A stretch of DNA of 64,000 nt, from positions 1 to 64,000 of the forward strand of contig CAMPJJ010000001.1 of the NCBI GenBank assembly GCA_946886855.1, read 5' to 3'. This stretch comes from an uncultured Roseateles sp. Its GTDB lineage: Bacteria > Pseudomonadota > Gammaproteobacteria > Burkholderiales > Burkholderiaceae. The notes under the pieces were generated by a model. The model worked only from the letters and a program-made list of their open reading frames with translations, made no database searches and was not told where the DNA came from. Below, piece by piece: positions 34,602 through 42,702 of the stretch (the first letter of the stretch is position 1; each line of letters begins with the position of its first letter). The translations under genes were made by a program, and so were the position numbers.

Positions 34602-34856
34602 ATGAAAGCCCCTGCCCGTCTGCACGGCGCCGCGCCGCCCATTCCGGCGCAGCCGCCCATTGCCGCCCACCGCTGGCGCCGCCTGCTGCTGCCCGCGATC
34701 GGCATCGTCGTCGCGGTGCTGGCCCTGCTGGCCGCGATGGCCTGGCTGGACCATGCCGAAGGCGACCTGCGCCAGGTCCGGGCGCCGACGGACCCGTCGT
34801 CCGCCGCCCTGGTGAGTTCGCCCGCATTCCCGCTGCCCGCGACAACGGTCTCTTGA
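34602..34856 (+). CDS. Small membrane-anchored protein (84 residues)
   Basis: This 84-residue protein has a basic/Pro-rich N-terminus, one TM helix (LLLPAIGIVVAVLALLAAMAW, about residues 29-49) and a short periplasmic or cytosolic tail. A GGAG motif precedes the ATG. No family is recognised. Arrangement (same strand, 37 bp after the 44-residue gene, 67 bp before nnrU) suggests one transcript from the sigma-54 promoter. Confidence 0.6.
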   Translation: MKAPARLHGAAPPIPAQPPIAAHRWRRLLLPAIGIVVAVLALLAAMAWLDHAEGDLRQVRAPTDPSSAALVSSPAFPLPATTVS

Positions 34857-34923
34857 TCCGGATACCGCTGGTGATGTCCGCCCGGCGAGCGCATAGTCCG
34901 CGCCGCAAAGGAGCGACTTCACC

Positions 34924-35502
34924 ATGTGGGCACTCATCCTCGGACTGATCCTCTTCCTCGGACCGCATTCGGTCCGCATCGTGGCGCCAGCCTGGCGCGA
35001 CAGCCGCCTCGCCGCCTGGGGCGAGAAACGCTGGAAGCTCAGCTACACCGCCGTCTCCGTGATCGGCCTGCTGCTGATCATCTGGGGCTACGGGCAGGCG
35101 CGGCTGGATCCGCATCCGCTGTGGGCGACGCCCCGCGGCATGAACCACCTGGCCGGGCTGCTGATGCTGCCCTCGCTGGTCCTGCTGGCGGCGTCGCATG
35201 TGCCGCGCAACCACTTCAAGGCGAAGCTGCATCACCCGATGCTGCTGGCCGTGAAGCTGTGGGCCTTCGGGCACCTGCTGGCCAACAACACCGTCGCGGA
35301 CCTCGTGCTGTTCGGCGCCTTCCTGGCCTGGGCGATCCTGGATTTCCGATCGGCCCGGCGCCGTCCCACGCCGCCGCCGCCCGCGGGGACCGCCAGGGGG
35401 ACGGTGATCTCGGTCGCGATCGGCGTGGTCGCCTGGATCGCGCTGGTCATGGGGCTGCACCGGCTGATCATCGGCGTCAGCCCCTTCCCGTCGATGGGAT
35501 GA
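34924..35502 (+). CDS. NnrU family membrane protein
   Basis: This 192-residue integral membrane protein of the NnrU family has five to six TM helices. Family features are LFLGPHSVRIVAPAWRD at the start, LSYTAVSVIGLLLIIWGYG, HPMLLAVKLWAFGHLLANN and the C-terminal HRLIIGVSPFP. NnrU was first linked to nitric-oxide-related gene clusters in alpha-proteobacteria and resembles isoprenoid/phospholipid methyltransferase-type membrane folds; its activity is unknown. AAAGGAG lies before the ATG. The probable transcript also contains two microproteins and starts at a sigma-54 promoter. Confidence 0.9.
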   Translation: MWALILGLILFLGPHSVRIVAPAWRDSRLAAWGEKRWKLSYTAVSVIGLLLIIWGYGQARLDPHPLWATPRGMNHLAGLLMLPSLVLLAASHVPRNHFKAKLHHPMLLAVKLWAFGHLLANNTVADLVLFGAFLAWAILDFRSARRRPTPPPPAGTARGTVISVAIGVVAWIALVMGLHRLIIGVSPFPSMG

Positions 35503-35513
35503 ACGGTGGGATG

Positions 35514-35538
35514 AAAAAAGCGCCCGCGAGGGGCGCTT
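35514..35538 (-). terminator. Terminator between nnrU and the ABC permease gene
   Basis: Arms AAGCGCCC (35518-35525) and GGGCGCTT (35531-35538) are followed by six T on the minus strand. It serves the minus-strand ABC operon, whose last stop codon is 10 nt away, and may also limit read-through from nnrU. Confidence 0.75.
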
Positions 35539-35547
35539 CCTGTCCGT

Positions 35548-36447
35548 TCAGAGGCTGCGCTTGCGCTGCAGCACCAGCAGCCAGAAGCACAGGCCTGCCA
35601 GGATCAGTCCGCCGATGAACTGCGGATGCCACGCAGCCTGCAGCACCTGCGGCAGCCCTTCCCGGGCGTAATCCGGGAAGCTGTAGAGCATGTTGAAGAA
35701 GTCCTGCAGGTTGAGGTGGCCTTCGCTGTCCGAATCAACGACCAGCTTGGTCCCGGTCTGGACCAGCGAGCGGCCGACGCCGGCGACCTGGGTGATCAGC
35801 GCGTTGCGCAGCACTTCCGCGGCGGTTTCGTTCTTGTAGATGTTGAGGAAGGCCGAGACCGCGATCACAAGCAGCGGCGCGCCCCAGCGCTTCAGCCAGG
35901 CCGAGGCGGCCATCAGCGCCAGCACGATGGGCGAGAGCCACAGCGCCGCGAGCACCAGCCCGACGGCCAGCCGCAGGCCGAGCCACAGGGTGGCCTGGAA
36001 CAGCGCGCCCCACTGCGTCTGCTGCAGCGCGGCGAAGCCGAATTCCTTGAACGCCATCGCCGACCCGACGATCGCGCCGCCGACCAGCGCCAGCAGCGTG
36101 GCGACGACGGGCACCAGGATGCCGTGGGCGACGATGGGCGCGCCGATGCTCGCCGCATGGCTGCCGGGCAGCGAGGACCAGAACTCGATCGAACGATCCT
36201 GCTGGTCGCGGCGGGCCAGGCCCATCAGCTGGTAGACGGACACGGCCAGCGCCAGCGCCAGCACCAGGCCGACCGTCAGCAGGCCGGCGATCAGCGCCAC
36301 CGGCTCGGGGCTCGGCACGTCGATGCCGTCGACCTGGCTGAACGGCACCAGGACCAGCAGCACCAGCACGGGCGCCAGCACCAGGCCGATCCAGGCCCGC
36401 TTGTATTGCAGCCACTCGCGCAGCAGCAGCGTGTTGAAGAGTGTCAT
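35548..36447 (-). CDS. ABC-2 type transporter permease
   Basis: This 299-residue inner-membrane protein has about six TM helices: one near residues 20-40 (WIGLVLAPVLVLLVLVPF), one near 50-75, then 105-130, 155-190 and a last one close to the C-terminus (FIGGLILAGLCFWLLVL). The region between is hydrophilic. It is the membrane partner of the ATPase encoded just upstream (66-bp gap). In YtrA-type operons such exporters respond to cell-wall-active agents or other stress; the cargo is unknown. Confidence 0.85.
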   Translation of the reverse strand: MTLFNTLLLREWLQYKRAWIGLVLAPVLVLLVLVPFSQVDGIDVPSPEPVALIAGLLTVGLVLALALAVSVYQLMGLARRDQQDRSIEFWSSLPGSHAASIGAPIVAHGILVPVVATLLALVGGAIVGSAMAFKEFGFAALQQTQWGALFQATLWLGLRLAVGLVLAALWLSPIVLALMAASAWLKRWGAPLLVIAVSAFLNIYKNETAAEVLRNALITQVAGVGRSLVQTGTKLVVDSDSEGHLNLQDFFNMLYSFPDYAREGLPQVLQAAWHPQFIGGLILAGLCFWLLVLQRKRSL

Positions 36448-36513
36448 GGGGGTGATCCTTAGAAGAGGTCGCTGAGCGTCTCTGAGCGTTGCTGTCGGGC
36501 CCGGTCGGACCGG

Positions 36514-37386
36514 TCAGGCTTCGGTCGCCTGGCGCTCGGGCTTGCGGGTCAGCGCCATGAACAGGTCGACGAGGCTGGGGCGCACGCGCTGGCCCAGATG
36601 GGCGACGGCGTCGGGCGGCACGCCGTCGAAGAGCGCGGCGGGGCGGCCCTGGACGCGGTAGCGCAGCAGCGGGTGGTTGGCGGCGACCAGCTCCGCGGCG
36701 TCGGGGTCGTGCGACAGCGCGACGAAACGCTCGTCCATCTCCGCCAGCGAGATGTTCAGCACCAGCCGGCCTTCGTCGAGCATCAGCACGTCGGACAGCA
36801 GGCTCTCCACTTCCTCGACCTGGTGGGTGGAGATGAGCACCGAGCGCTCGCCGTCGCACCACTCGTCGATGAGCATCTCGTAGAAGCTCTTGCGCGACAT
36901 CACGTCCAGGCCCAGCGTCGGCTCGTCCAGGATCATCAGCTTGGCGTCGATGGCCGCGATCAGCGCGAGGTGCAGCTGCGTGACCATGCCCTTGGAGAGG
37001 TGCTTGACCTTGTCGTTCTCAGTGACCGAGGTGCGCCTGAGCAGCTGACGGGCGCGGTCGGCGGAGAACCTGGGCTGCAGGCCGGCCATCAGGCGGATCA
37101 GCTCGGAGACCTTAGCCCAGCGCGGCAGGACGGCGACGTCGGGGATGTAGCAGAGCGAGGTCAGGAGCTGGGCGCGGTCGGCATGCGGATCCAGGCCGAG
37201 CACGCGGAGTTCGCCTTCGGCGCGCTTCAGGCCGACGAGCGTCTTCATCAGCGTGGTCTTGCCGGCGCCGTTGTGGCCGAGCAGCCCGACGACGCGGCCG
37301 GCGGGGATGGTGAAGGACAGGTCCTGCAGGGCGGCCTTGCGGCCGTAGTTCAGGCTCAGATGGCTGGCCTCGATGAGCGTCTTCAT
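36514..37386 (-). CDS. ABC transporter ATP-binding protein
   Basis: This 290-residue ATPase has Walker A GLLGHNGAGKTTLMK (about residue 39), a signature-region variant HLSKGMVTQLHLALI (the usual LSGGQ reads LSKGM), Walker B KLMILDEPTLGLD and the H-loop in LISTHQVEEVE. The C-terminal 80 residues form a regulatory extension. LSKGM is common in ABC-2 export ATPases. The start ATG overlaps the GntR stop as ATGA, so regulator and transporter are co-expressed. Confidence 0.93.
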   Translation of the reverse strand: MKTLIEASHLSLNYGRKAALQDLSFTIPAGRVVGLLGHNGAGKTTLMKTLVGLKRAEGELRVLGLDPHADRAQLLTSLCYIPDVAVLPRWAKVSELIRLMAGLQPRFSADRARQLLRRTSVTENDKVKHLSKGMVTQLHLALIAAIDAKLMILDEPTLGLDVMSRKSFYEMLIDEWCDGERSVLISTHQVEEVESLLSDVLMLDEGRLVLNISLAEMDERFVALSHDPDAAELVAANHPLLRYRVQGRPAALFDGVPPDAVAHLGQRVRPSLVDLFMALTRKPERQATEA

Positions 37387-37733
37387 GCGTCCTCCCATTT
37401 CAGGTCCTGGGGCCGGAGGCCCAGGCGGCGAAGTTTCTCCCGCAGGCGGGGCCATTCCTCCTGGAGGAACTGCTCCCGCTCGGTGTGCAGCAAGCGGATG
37501 CGGGCGCCGTCGCGCACGTACATGCCCACGCCGCGGCGGCTCTCGACGAGGCCCTCGTCGACGAGGGCCTGCAGCGCGCGGCTGACGGTCAGCGGGTTGA
37601 TGAGGTACTGGCTTGCCAGCGTGCGCACGGAAGGCAGCGCTTCGCCCTCCGGGGGATCGCCGTCGAGCAGCTGCGACGCCAGTCGGTCGGCGAGCTGCTG
37701 ATAGATCGGCGCTTGATCGTTCCAGCTGTGCAT
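37383..37733 (-). CDS. GntR family regulator, YtrA subfamily
   Basis: This 116-residue short GntR regulator has a winged HTH at residues 8-75 (APIYQQLADRLASQLLDG, LPSVRTLASQYLINPLTVSRAL in part). Only a short C-terminal helical dimerisation tail replaces the large effector domain, the hallmark of YtrA-type repressors. It is encoded first in an operon with an ABC ATPase and permease. A candidate operator (GGTGTG at 37754-37759 and CACACC at 37772-37777) lies 20-44 nt upstream of the start. The Met at 37733 fits the family N-terminus. Confidence 0.9.
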   Translation of the reverse strand: MHSWNDQAPIYQQLADRLASQLLDGDPPEGEALPSVRTLASQYLINPLTVSRALQALVDEGLVESRRGVGMYVRDGARIRLLHTEREQFLQEEWPRLREKLRRLGLRPQDLKWEDA

Positions 37734-37753
37734 GACGCGGGGCGCGGAGCGCC

Positions 37754-37777
37754 GGTGTGTTGCTGATGTAGCACACC
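37754..37777. promoter_or_regulatory. Candidate GntR/YtrA operator
   Basis: Inverted hexamers GGTGTG and CACACC are separated by 12 bp, immediately upstream of the GntR gene. It is probably an autorepression site. Confidence 0.4.
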
Positions 37778-37926
37778 ATAGCAAGACCCCCCTCGCGCTC
37801 CCAGCGGGGGGCGACAGACTGCAGAAAATGGGGGATGAAGCGGAGGGGATGTCTGCCGAGACTCACCCGCGCCTGTGAGCGACCCGCAGGCCGGACCGCT
37901 TCCAGCAAGAAGGCGAACTCCAACGC

Positions 37927-37952
37927 AAAACGCCCGGCACGAGCCGGGCGTT
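37927..37952 (-). terminator. Rho-independent terminator of the small exported protein gene
   Basis: Ten-bp arms (37929-37938 and 37943-37952) enclose a 4-nt loop and a T-run follows on the minus strand. It lies about 70 nt past the stop at 38022. Confidence 0.75.
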
Positions 37953-38021
37953 CTCATTCGGGAGTGATCCTCGGGCGTCAGCCGGTGGCAGTCCCCATCG
38001 AAGCAACGCAACTGTCAGGGA

Positions 38022-38270
38022 TCACAGGGCCGACGCGACTTGGGTGTCGTCGGCCGATGCATCACGGCGTCCCGTCACGTACACGGTCGGCAGCTGTTGG
38101 CGCTTCACGGTGATCACCACCGGATCCAGCGTGACGATCTGAGCGCGCATCTCGCGCTGGCCTTCCGCGTGCGCCATGCCCAGGCCCATCACCACCGCGG
38201 CAACCGCGCCGAAAGCAACGGCCTTGATGGTGCGGCTGGTGGCGGATTCGATGTTGAAGCGGTGGGTCAT
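38022..38270 (-). CDS. Small exported protein, unknown function (82 residues)
   Basis: This 82-residue protein has an extended hydrophobic signal (about residues 12-35: TIKAVAFGAVAAVVMGLGMA) with possible cleavage at AHA-EG. The polar mature part is about 47 residues and contains VVITVKRQQLPTVYVTGRR. AGGAG is well placed before the ATG and a terminator follows, so it is a real monocistronic gene. No family is recognised. The VYVTGRR motif occurs in short proteins of related betaproteobacteria, but I know no function. Confidence 0.65.
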   Translation of the reverse strand: MTHRFNIESATSRTIKAVAFGAVAAVVMGLGMAHAEGQREMRAQIVTLDPVVITVKRQQLPTVYVTGRRDASADDTQVASAL

Positions 38271-38476
38271 GTCGTTCTCCTGGCGGCGGTTGGTTGGGTC
38301 GATGGATGGAGTTTCGTCATCGACGACCTCGCCCTCCAGCGCCGGAAGACGAAGCCGCGACGCGACGGCGTGAGATGCGTTGGCGGCGGATGAACGGAGA
38401 CCGCTCGCAGCCTTCGGCGACAGCGAGGCCGACTCCTTGAGCTTCGACGCCCTTGGCTTCCGACGTTGCACCTGGC

Positions 38477-38843
38477 ATGACCCTGACCGAGGACCAATAT
38501 CGCGGCGCTTACTCGGCTTGACCCTGGATGACGCGCTCGGCGTCACGCACGAAGGTGGCCCGCTTGAACGGCCTGCTGTGGCGACTAATCGGCAAGACAC
38601 CCACCGGCTTGCGGCGATACACCGATGGCACAAAGATGTCGATCGATCTGGCGCAGTCGCTCCTCAGCCGGGACACCCTGGATCACCACGAATGTAGGAG
38701 GCGATGTCGACACCGTAAGCGCGATGGCCGGTGCGCTCTGGTGTGCCCACAACGCCGCGGAAAAGTTGTCGCCGCAGCTCATCGCCCAGATTGAGGGGGC
38801 GTATCGGCTCTCGGAGCTCGGCGCGCGGATCCACGCCAGGTTC
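38477..38843 (+). pseudogene. Decayed ADP-ribosylglycohydrolase (DraG/ARH family)
   Basis: Pieces of one protein are readable in three frames. MTLTEDQYRG lies at 38477-38506, LLGLTLDDALGVTHEGGPLER at 38509-38571, and LLWRLIGKT..RRYTDGTKMSIDLAQSLL to about 38685. The C-terminal TTNVGGDVDTVSAMAGALW to ARIHARF then ends near 38843. These match the start (GDALG, TDDTxM) and the C-terminal GGDxDTxxAMAGA metal-binding signature of ADP-ribosylglycohydrolases. At least two single-base frameshifts and a large internal deletion (the middle of a normally 250-330-residue protein is missing) inactivate it. First-Asp and second-Asp motif positions are also altered (TDGTKM, GGDVDT). Confidence 0.78.
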
Positions 38844-38996
38844 ATGGCACTCGCTGTGCAGCGCCATGGAATGCAGGGCGGGGGCGTCAATGGAGGCGGT
38901 GAAAGGGCGCCTTTTCAGCGAAAGCGGAAGCGGAAGCGGACATCAGCCCTGAACAAGCCCGCGGTTCAGCGCGCCTCAAGTATGCTGAGCTGAAGA

Positions 38997-39404
38997 ATGG
39001 GAGCAAGCTTGGGAGCCGCTACGACATTCATGCCGTCCACCGCCGCCCGCGTGGCGCTCGCAGCCAGATTTAGGCTGCCGTACGACGACCAAATGCAAGA
39101 CTGGGAGTGGGAGGTCGCCGACGCTGCCAGGTTTGACGAATTTCTCGGTGTCTACCGAGACGTCGACTTGCCTGACGAGCAGCGAGCTTCCTTGATGGAA
39201 GTGCTTCTGCAATGCGTTGAAGACACTGAGCCAGCATCGGATTTCGCCGCATCTTGGTCAGCGATTGAGCCTCTGTTAGTTGCCCGAGCAGCCCTGCATA
39301 GGCCAACTATCGTCTATTGGTCATGCCTGACTGAGGCTCCTCCGGAGTACTGCTTTCGAGTTTCGCCTTTCATGCGACGGGTGTGGAATCTGGCAGAGGC
39401 ATGA
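38997..39404 (+). CDS. Hypothetical protein, immunity-protein-like
   Basis: This 135-residue acidic soluble protein has motifs YDDQMQDWEWEVADAARFDEFL, SLMEVLLQCVED, W.AIEPLLVARAALHRPTIVYWS and FMRRVW. The size and the pattern of W, acidic residues and a late H..TI.YW.. segment recall small immunity-type orphans found beside polymorphic toxins. I cannot name a family, and no toxin gene is adjacent. Base composition is clearly less GC-rich than in neighbouring genes, suggesting transfer. An alternative start is the Met at 39030. Confidence 0.55.
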   Translation: MGASLGAATTFMPSTAARVALAARFRLPYDDQMQDWEWEVADAARFDEFLGVYRDVDLPDEQRASLMEVLLQCVEDTEPASDFAASWSAIEPLLVARAALHRPTIVYWSCLTEAPPEYCFRVSPFMRRVWNLAEA

Positions 39405-39521
39405 AGGCGGACGACGACCGCTCTCAGCCTGAACCGCTCATCGGACCCCAACGCAACTCGCCGGACTGCACAGCCCGTTAGTCTTCACGGTCCACTGACG
39501 CTGCCCTTGCCAGAATGGGCC

Positions 39522-39848
39522 ATGGAAAGATTTCTGAAGCTCTTCAAAACGCACCGCAAGGTGATCGGCCTGCTGGGGCTGCTGCTGGTGGTGACCAATC
39601 CTGAGCTGCGCGCGCTGATCATGCTGGCGGACGCCGTCGGCGCTGCCGTACTTTTGCTGACGATGAGCGGCTATCTGAGGCTCGTTTGGCAGACCCTCCT
39701 TTCGCAGGGGCCTCAGGTAGCGAGCAAGACCTGGCACGCCGCCGTCCGAGGCCTCCAGGGCATAGCCCTGAGCCGCAACATCCTGACCTTGAGTCTGATG
39801 ACGATTGGCCAATGCCGAGGGCTGCTGGCACTGAAGCATCCGGCCTGA
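39522..39848 (+). CDS. Small membrane protein, unknown function (108 residues)
   Basis: This 108-residue protein has hydrophobic segments at about residues 12-25 (KVIGLLGLLLVVTN) and 28-55 (LRALIMLADAVGAAVLLLTMSGYL), and an amphipathic C-terminal half. A TTG five codons earlier is an alternative start. No family is recognised. It shares the accessory patch with the immunity-like gene 117 bp upstream on the same strand. Confidence 0.5.
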   Translation: MERFLKLFKTHRKVIGLLGLLLVVTNPELRALIMLADAVGAAVLLLTMSGYLRLVWQTLLSQGPQVASKTWHAAVRGLQGIALSRNILTLSLMTIGQCRGLLALKHPA

Positions 39849-39872
39849 TCGGACAGGCCAGGGGCGGCGGCT

Positions 39873-40445
39873 CTACCGCCCGGACGCCTCAGCGGTCGGC
39901 GCCGGCACTCGCCGGATGACGTCCTCGTAGGGCGCCAGGTCGAGGAAGGCCGTCGCCTCGACCGCCTTGCCGCCGCGCATCCGGAAGATCCAGACATAGC
40001 GGTTGCGGTAGGGCTGGCCGTCTCCGGCGACGGCCTCGCCCGACCAGTGGACGATGACGTGATCGCCGTCGGCCCACACGGTCCGCGAGGTCGGCCGCAG
40101 CGCGGTCCGCAGGCGGCTGGTGAACGGCAGCACCGCCCGGGCCATGAAGTCCTCCCGGCCGCGATAGGTGCCCGAACTTCTGCCGGAGCCCGCGATCGTC
40201 CAGACCACCTCGGGCGACACCATCTCTGCGAAGAAGTTGGTGCCACCGGCGGCCCACCGGTCGAAGGCAGCCTCGACCGCCTGCTTGTTGCGGACCGTCT
40301 CGGTCTGAGGCGCCGAGACGGGCGCGGAGGCCGAGGTGGAGGCCGGGGCCTGCAGACTGTCCGCGATGGCCGGCGGCTGGATGCAGGCCGACGCCACCAG
40401 GGCGATGCGGGCGATCAGCGGCGGCAGGAGCTTGCGCGCGTTCAT
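39873..40445 (-). CDS. Exported NTF2-like / SnoaL-fold protein
   Basis: This 190-residue protein has an N-terminal signal segment (about residues 1-28, LLPPLIARIALVASACIQPPAIA), a Ser/Ala/Pro linker, and a SnoaL-type alpha+beta cone domain from about residue 50. Supporting stretches are VEAAFDRWAAGGTNFFAEMVSPEVVWTI, SGTYRGREDFM, DHVIVHWSGEAV and YVWIFRMRGGKAVEATAFLD. Such domains bind or isomerise small hydrophobic molecules. A Cys at residue 21 lies in VASAC, so lipoprotein processing is possible. Its ATG is 3 bp after the aldo/keto reductase stop codon, indicating one operon. Confidence 0.8.
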   Translation of the reverse strand: MNARKLLPPLIARIALVASACIQPPAIADSLQAPASTSASAPVSAPQTETVRNKQAVEAAFDRWAAGGTNFFAEMVSPEVVWTIAGSGRSSGTYRGREDFMARAVLPFTSRLRTALRPTSRTVWADGDHVIVHWSGEAVAGDGQPYRNRYVWIFRMRGGKAVEATAFLDLAPYEDVIRRVPAPTAEASGR

Positions 40446-40448
40446 CGC

Positions 40449-41519
40449 TTACCTCCGTCCGTTCAGCGGCGAGGTGCCGAAGATGAGCTGCTGCGCCATC
40501 GGTCGACCGATGAAGCGCTCCGGGAAGATCGGTGCGGGTGCACTGGCCGCGTTGAGGCGGGCCAGGTGCTCGTCGCCCAGCACGACCTCCAGCGCGCCGA
40601 GGTTGTCCTCGGCCTGCGCCACCGTGCGCGCGCCGAGGATCGGCGAGACCACCGCGGCATGGGCCATCGTCCAGGCGATCGCGACCTGGGAGCGCGACAC
40701 GCCCAGCTCTTCCGCGACCGAACCGACGACGTCGGCGATGTCCAGCGAGCGCTGGTTGAGGTGGCCCGTCGACGCGATGACGCCCTTGCGGTCGCTGGCG
40801 ACGTCCGCGCCGTTGTCGTCGCTCAGGTCCGCGCGGCTGTACTTGCCCGTGAGGATGCCGCCCCCCAGCGGCGACCACGGCAGCACGCCGAGGCCCATCG
40901 CCTGGGCCATCGGCAGCAGTTCGTGCTCCACGGTCCGCTCCACCAGGCTGTACTCGATCTGCAGCGCGACCAGCGGCGACCAGCCGCGCAGGTCCGCCAG
41001 CGTCTGCAGCTCCGCGACCCGCCAGGCCGGCGTGTTGCAGATGCCCAGGTAGAGCACCTTGCCGGCGCGCACCAGGTCGTCGAGCGAGCGCATCACCTCG
41101 TCCGGACGCGTCGTGAAGTCCCAGGCGTGGACATACAGCAGATCGATCCGGTCGGTGTCGAGCTGGCGCAGGCTGGTCTCCACCGAACGCACGAGGTTGA
41201 ACCGGTGATTGCCGCCGGAATTGATGTTGGCCGGGTCGCGGGCCATCGTGTACTTGGTGGCCAGGATCAGCTGTTCCCGCTTGCCCTTCGCGAAGCGGCC
41301 GAGGATCTTCTCCGACGCCCCGTTGGTGTAGTTGACGGAGGTGTCGATGAAGTTGCCGCCGCGATCGACGTAGGCGTCGAAGATGCGCCGCGCTTCGGCG
41401 TCGTCGGCGCCCCAGCCCCAGTCGGAACCGAAGGTCATGGTGCCGAGCGACAGCGGCGACACGCGCAGGCCGGAACGGCCGAGCAGTCGGTACTGGTTGA
41501 GCGAAGTCGTGGAGGTCAT
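40449..41519 (-). CDS. Aldo/keto reductase
   Basis: This 356-residue NADPH-dependent TIM-barrel reductase has the catalytic tetrad visible as Asp and Tyr in FIDTSVNYTNGASE, Lys in LILATKY and His in LLYVHAWD. The cofactor-binding end of the barrel includes LPWSPLGGGILTGKY and the SRSQVAIAW..SPILGARTVAQAEDNL region. It is likely a member of the AKR11/12-like general stress group; the carbonyl substrate is unknown. It is co-transcribed with the NTF2-like gene and divergent from an AraC regulator that probably controls both. Confidence 0.92.
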   Translation of the reverse strand: MTSTTSLNQYRLLGRSGLRVSPLSLGTMTFGSDWGWGADDAEARRIFDAYVDRGGNFIDTSVNYTNGASEKILGRFAKGKREQLILATKYTMARDPANINSGGNHRFNLVRSVETSLRQLDTDRIDLLYVHAWDFTTRPDEVMRSLDDLVRAGKVLYLGICNTPAWRVAELQTLADLRGWSPLVALQIEYSLVERTVEHELLPMAQAMGLGVLPWSPLGGGILTGKYSRADLSDDNGADVASDRKGVIASTGHLNQRSLDIADVVGSVAEELGVSRSQVAIAWTMAHAAVVSPILGARTVAQAEDNLGALEVVLGDEHLARLNAASAPAPIFPERFIGRPMAQQLIFGTSPLNGRR

Positions 41520-41697
41520 GCGTCGTTCTCCGTTGTTGATCGTGCTTGATCGGGAATGAGGCAGCGAGTCATGGCTCGTCGCTGTCCGCATTCTTCGGAT
41601 CCGCCCACGGCAGCGGTAGAACGCATTTCTTGAATTCTTGTACGATCCTCCGGCGACCCCGATGAGGCGTGTCGCCGCACCCTGAAAGCCCCTGCCC

Positions 41698-42597
41698 ATG
41701 ACGCCGATCGAGACGTTCCGGGACGCCATCGCGCGACATGCCCAGGACGATGGTTTCCACACCACCGCCTTGCCAGGGACGACGTTGATCCGCTGGTCCT
41801 CGCCCACGCTGCCGATGCCGGTGATCTACGAACCGACCGTCTGTTTCGTCGCGCAGGGGCGCAAGCGGGCCATGCTGGGCGACGCCGTCTTCCACTACGA
41901 CCCGGAGAGCTTCCTGGTGGCGTCCGTCGGACTGCCCATCATGGGGACGGTCATCGAGGCCTCGGCGACGCATCCCTACTTGAGCGTGCAGCTGGACCTG
42001 GATCCGGCGGCACTAGGCGAACTGGCGCTGCGGTTCCCGCGGGTCGTCAAGCATGACGAGGCCGTGTCCGGCCTGACCTTGAATGCGATCACGCCCGGCC
42101 TGCTCGATGCGGTGACCCGCCTCGTTGGCTTGCTCGATACGCCGGAGGACATCGACGCGCTCGCTCCGATCGCGATGCAGGAGATCTTCTATCGCCTGCT
42201 GACCAGCCCGAACGGCGGCGTCATCCATGCGATGACGCAGGCCAACAGCCGCCATGCCCAGATCGCCCGCGCGATCCTGTGGATCCGGGCGCACTTCTGC
42301 GAGGTCTTCCGCATCGAGGAGCTTGCGGAGGTGGCCGGCATGAGCCGCTCGACCTTCCATGAGCATTTCAAGGCCGTCACGGCGATGAGCCCCCTGGAGT
42401 TCAGGACGCAGTTGCGCCTGCAGGAAGCCCGTCGCCTGATGGTGGGCGAGGGATTGGATGCCGCCAATGCCGGCTTCCGGGTGGGCTATGAAAGCCCTTC
42501 GCAATTCAGCCGCGACTACTCGCGCCGCTTCGGCCTTCCGCCGGCGAAAGACGCGGGGCGCCTGCGCACGGGCGCGATCGCCGCACCGGTGTCCTGA
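41698..42597 (+). CDS. AraC family transcriptional regulator
   Basis: This 299-residue protein has an N-terminal AraC_N-type cupin domain (about residues 20-180: IYEPTVCFVAQGRKRAMLGD in part, VASVGLPIMGTVIEAS). Two C-terminal HTHs follow (about 195-290: FRIEELAEVAGMSRSTFHEHFKAVT in part, then GFRVGYESPSQFSRDYSRRFG in part). This architecture is common for regulators placed next to oxidoreductase genes. The 178-bp divergent gap to the reductase gene holds an 8-bp direct repeat (ATTTCTTG AATTCTTG, 41625-41640) that may be part of the binding site. Confidence 0.9.
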   Translation: MTPIETFRDAIARHAQDDGFHTTALPGTTLIRWSSPTLPMPVIYEPTVCFVAQGRKRAMLGDAVFHYDPESFLVASVGLPIMGTVIEASATHPYLSVQLDLDPAALGELALRFPRVVKHDEAVSGLTLNAITPGLLDAVTRLVGLLDTPEDIDALAPIAMQEIFYRLLTSPNGGVIHAMTQANSRHAQIARAILWIRAHFCEVFRIEELAEVAGMSRSTFHEHFKAVTAMSPLEFRTQLRLQEARRLMVGEGLDAANAGFRVGYESPSQFSRDYSRRFGLPPAKDAGRLRTGAIAAPVS

Positions 42598-42702
42598 ACC
42601 GGGACGGGTCCAGATCCCACGCCGAGGCCGGGAAGCTTCCGGTGCGGACGACGCGTACGAAGACCCGGAGAGCGAGCCTCTGGCCCTTCATGCGCAGGGC
42701 CC

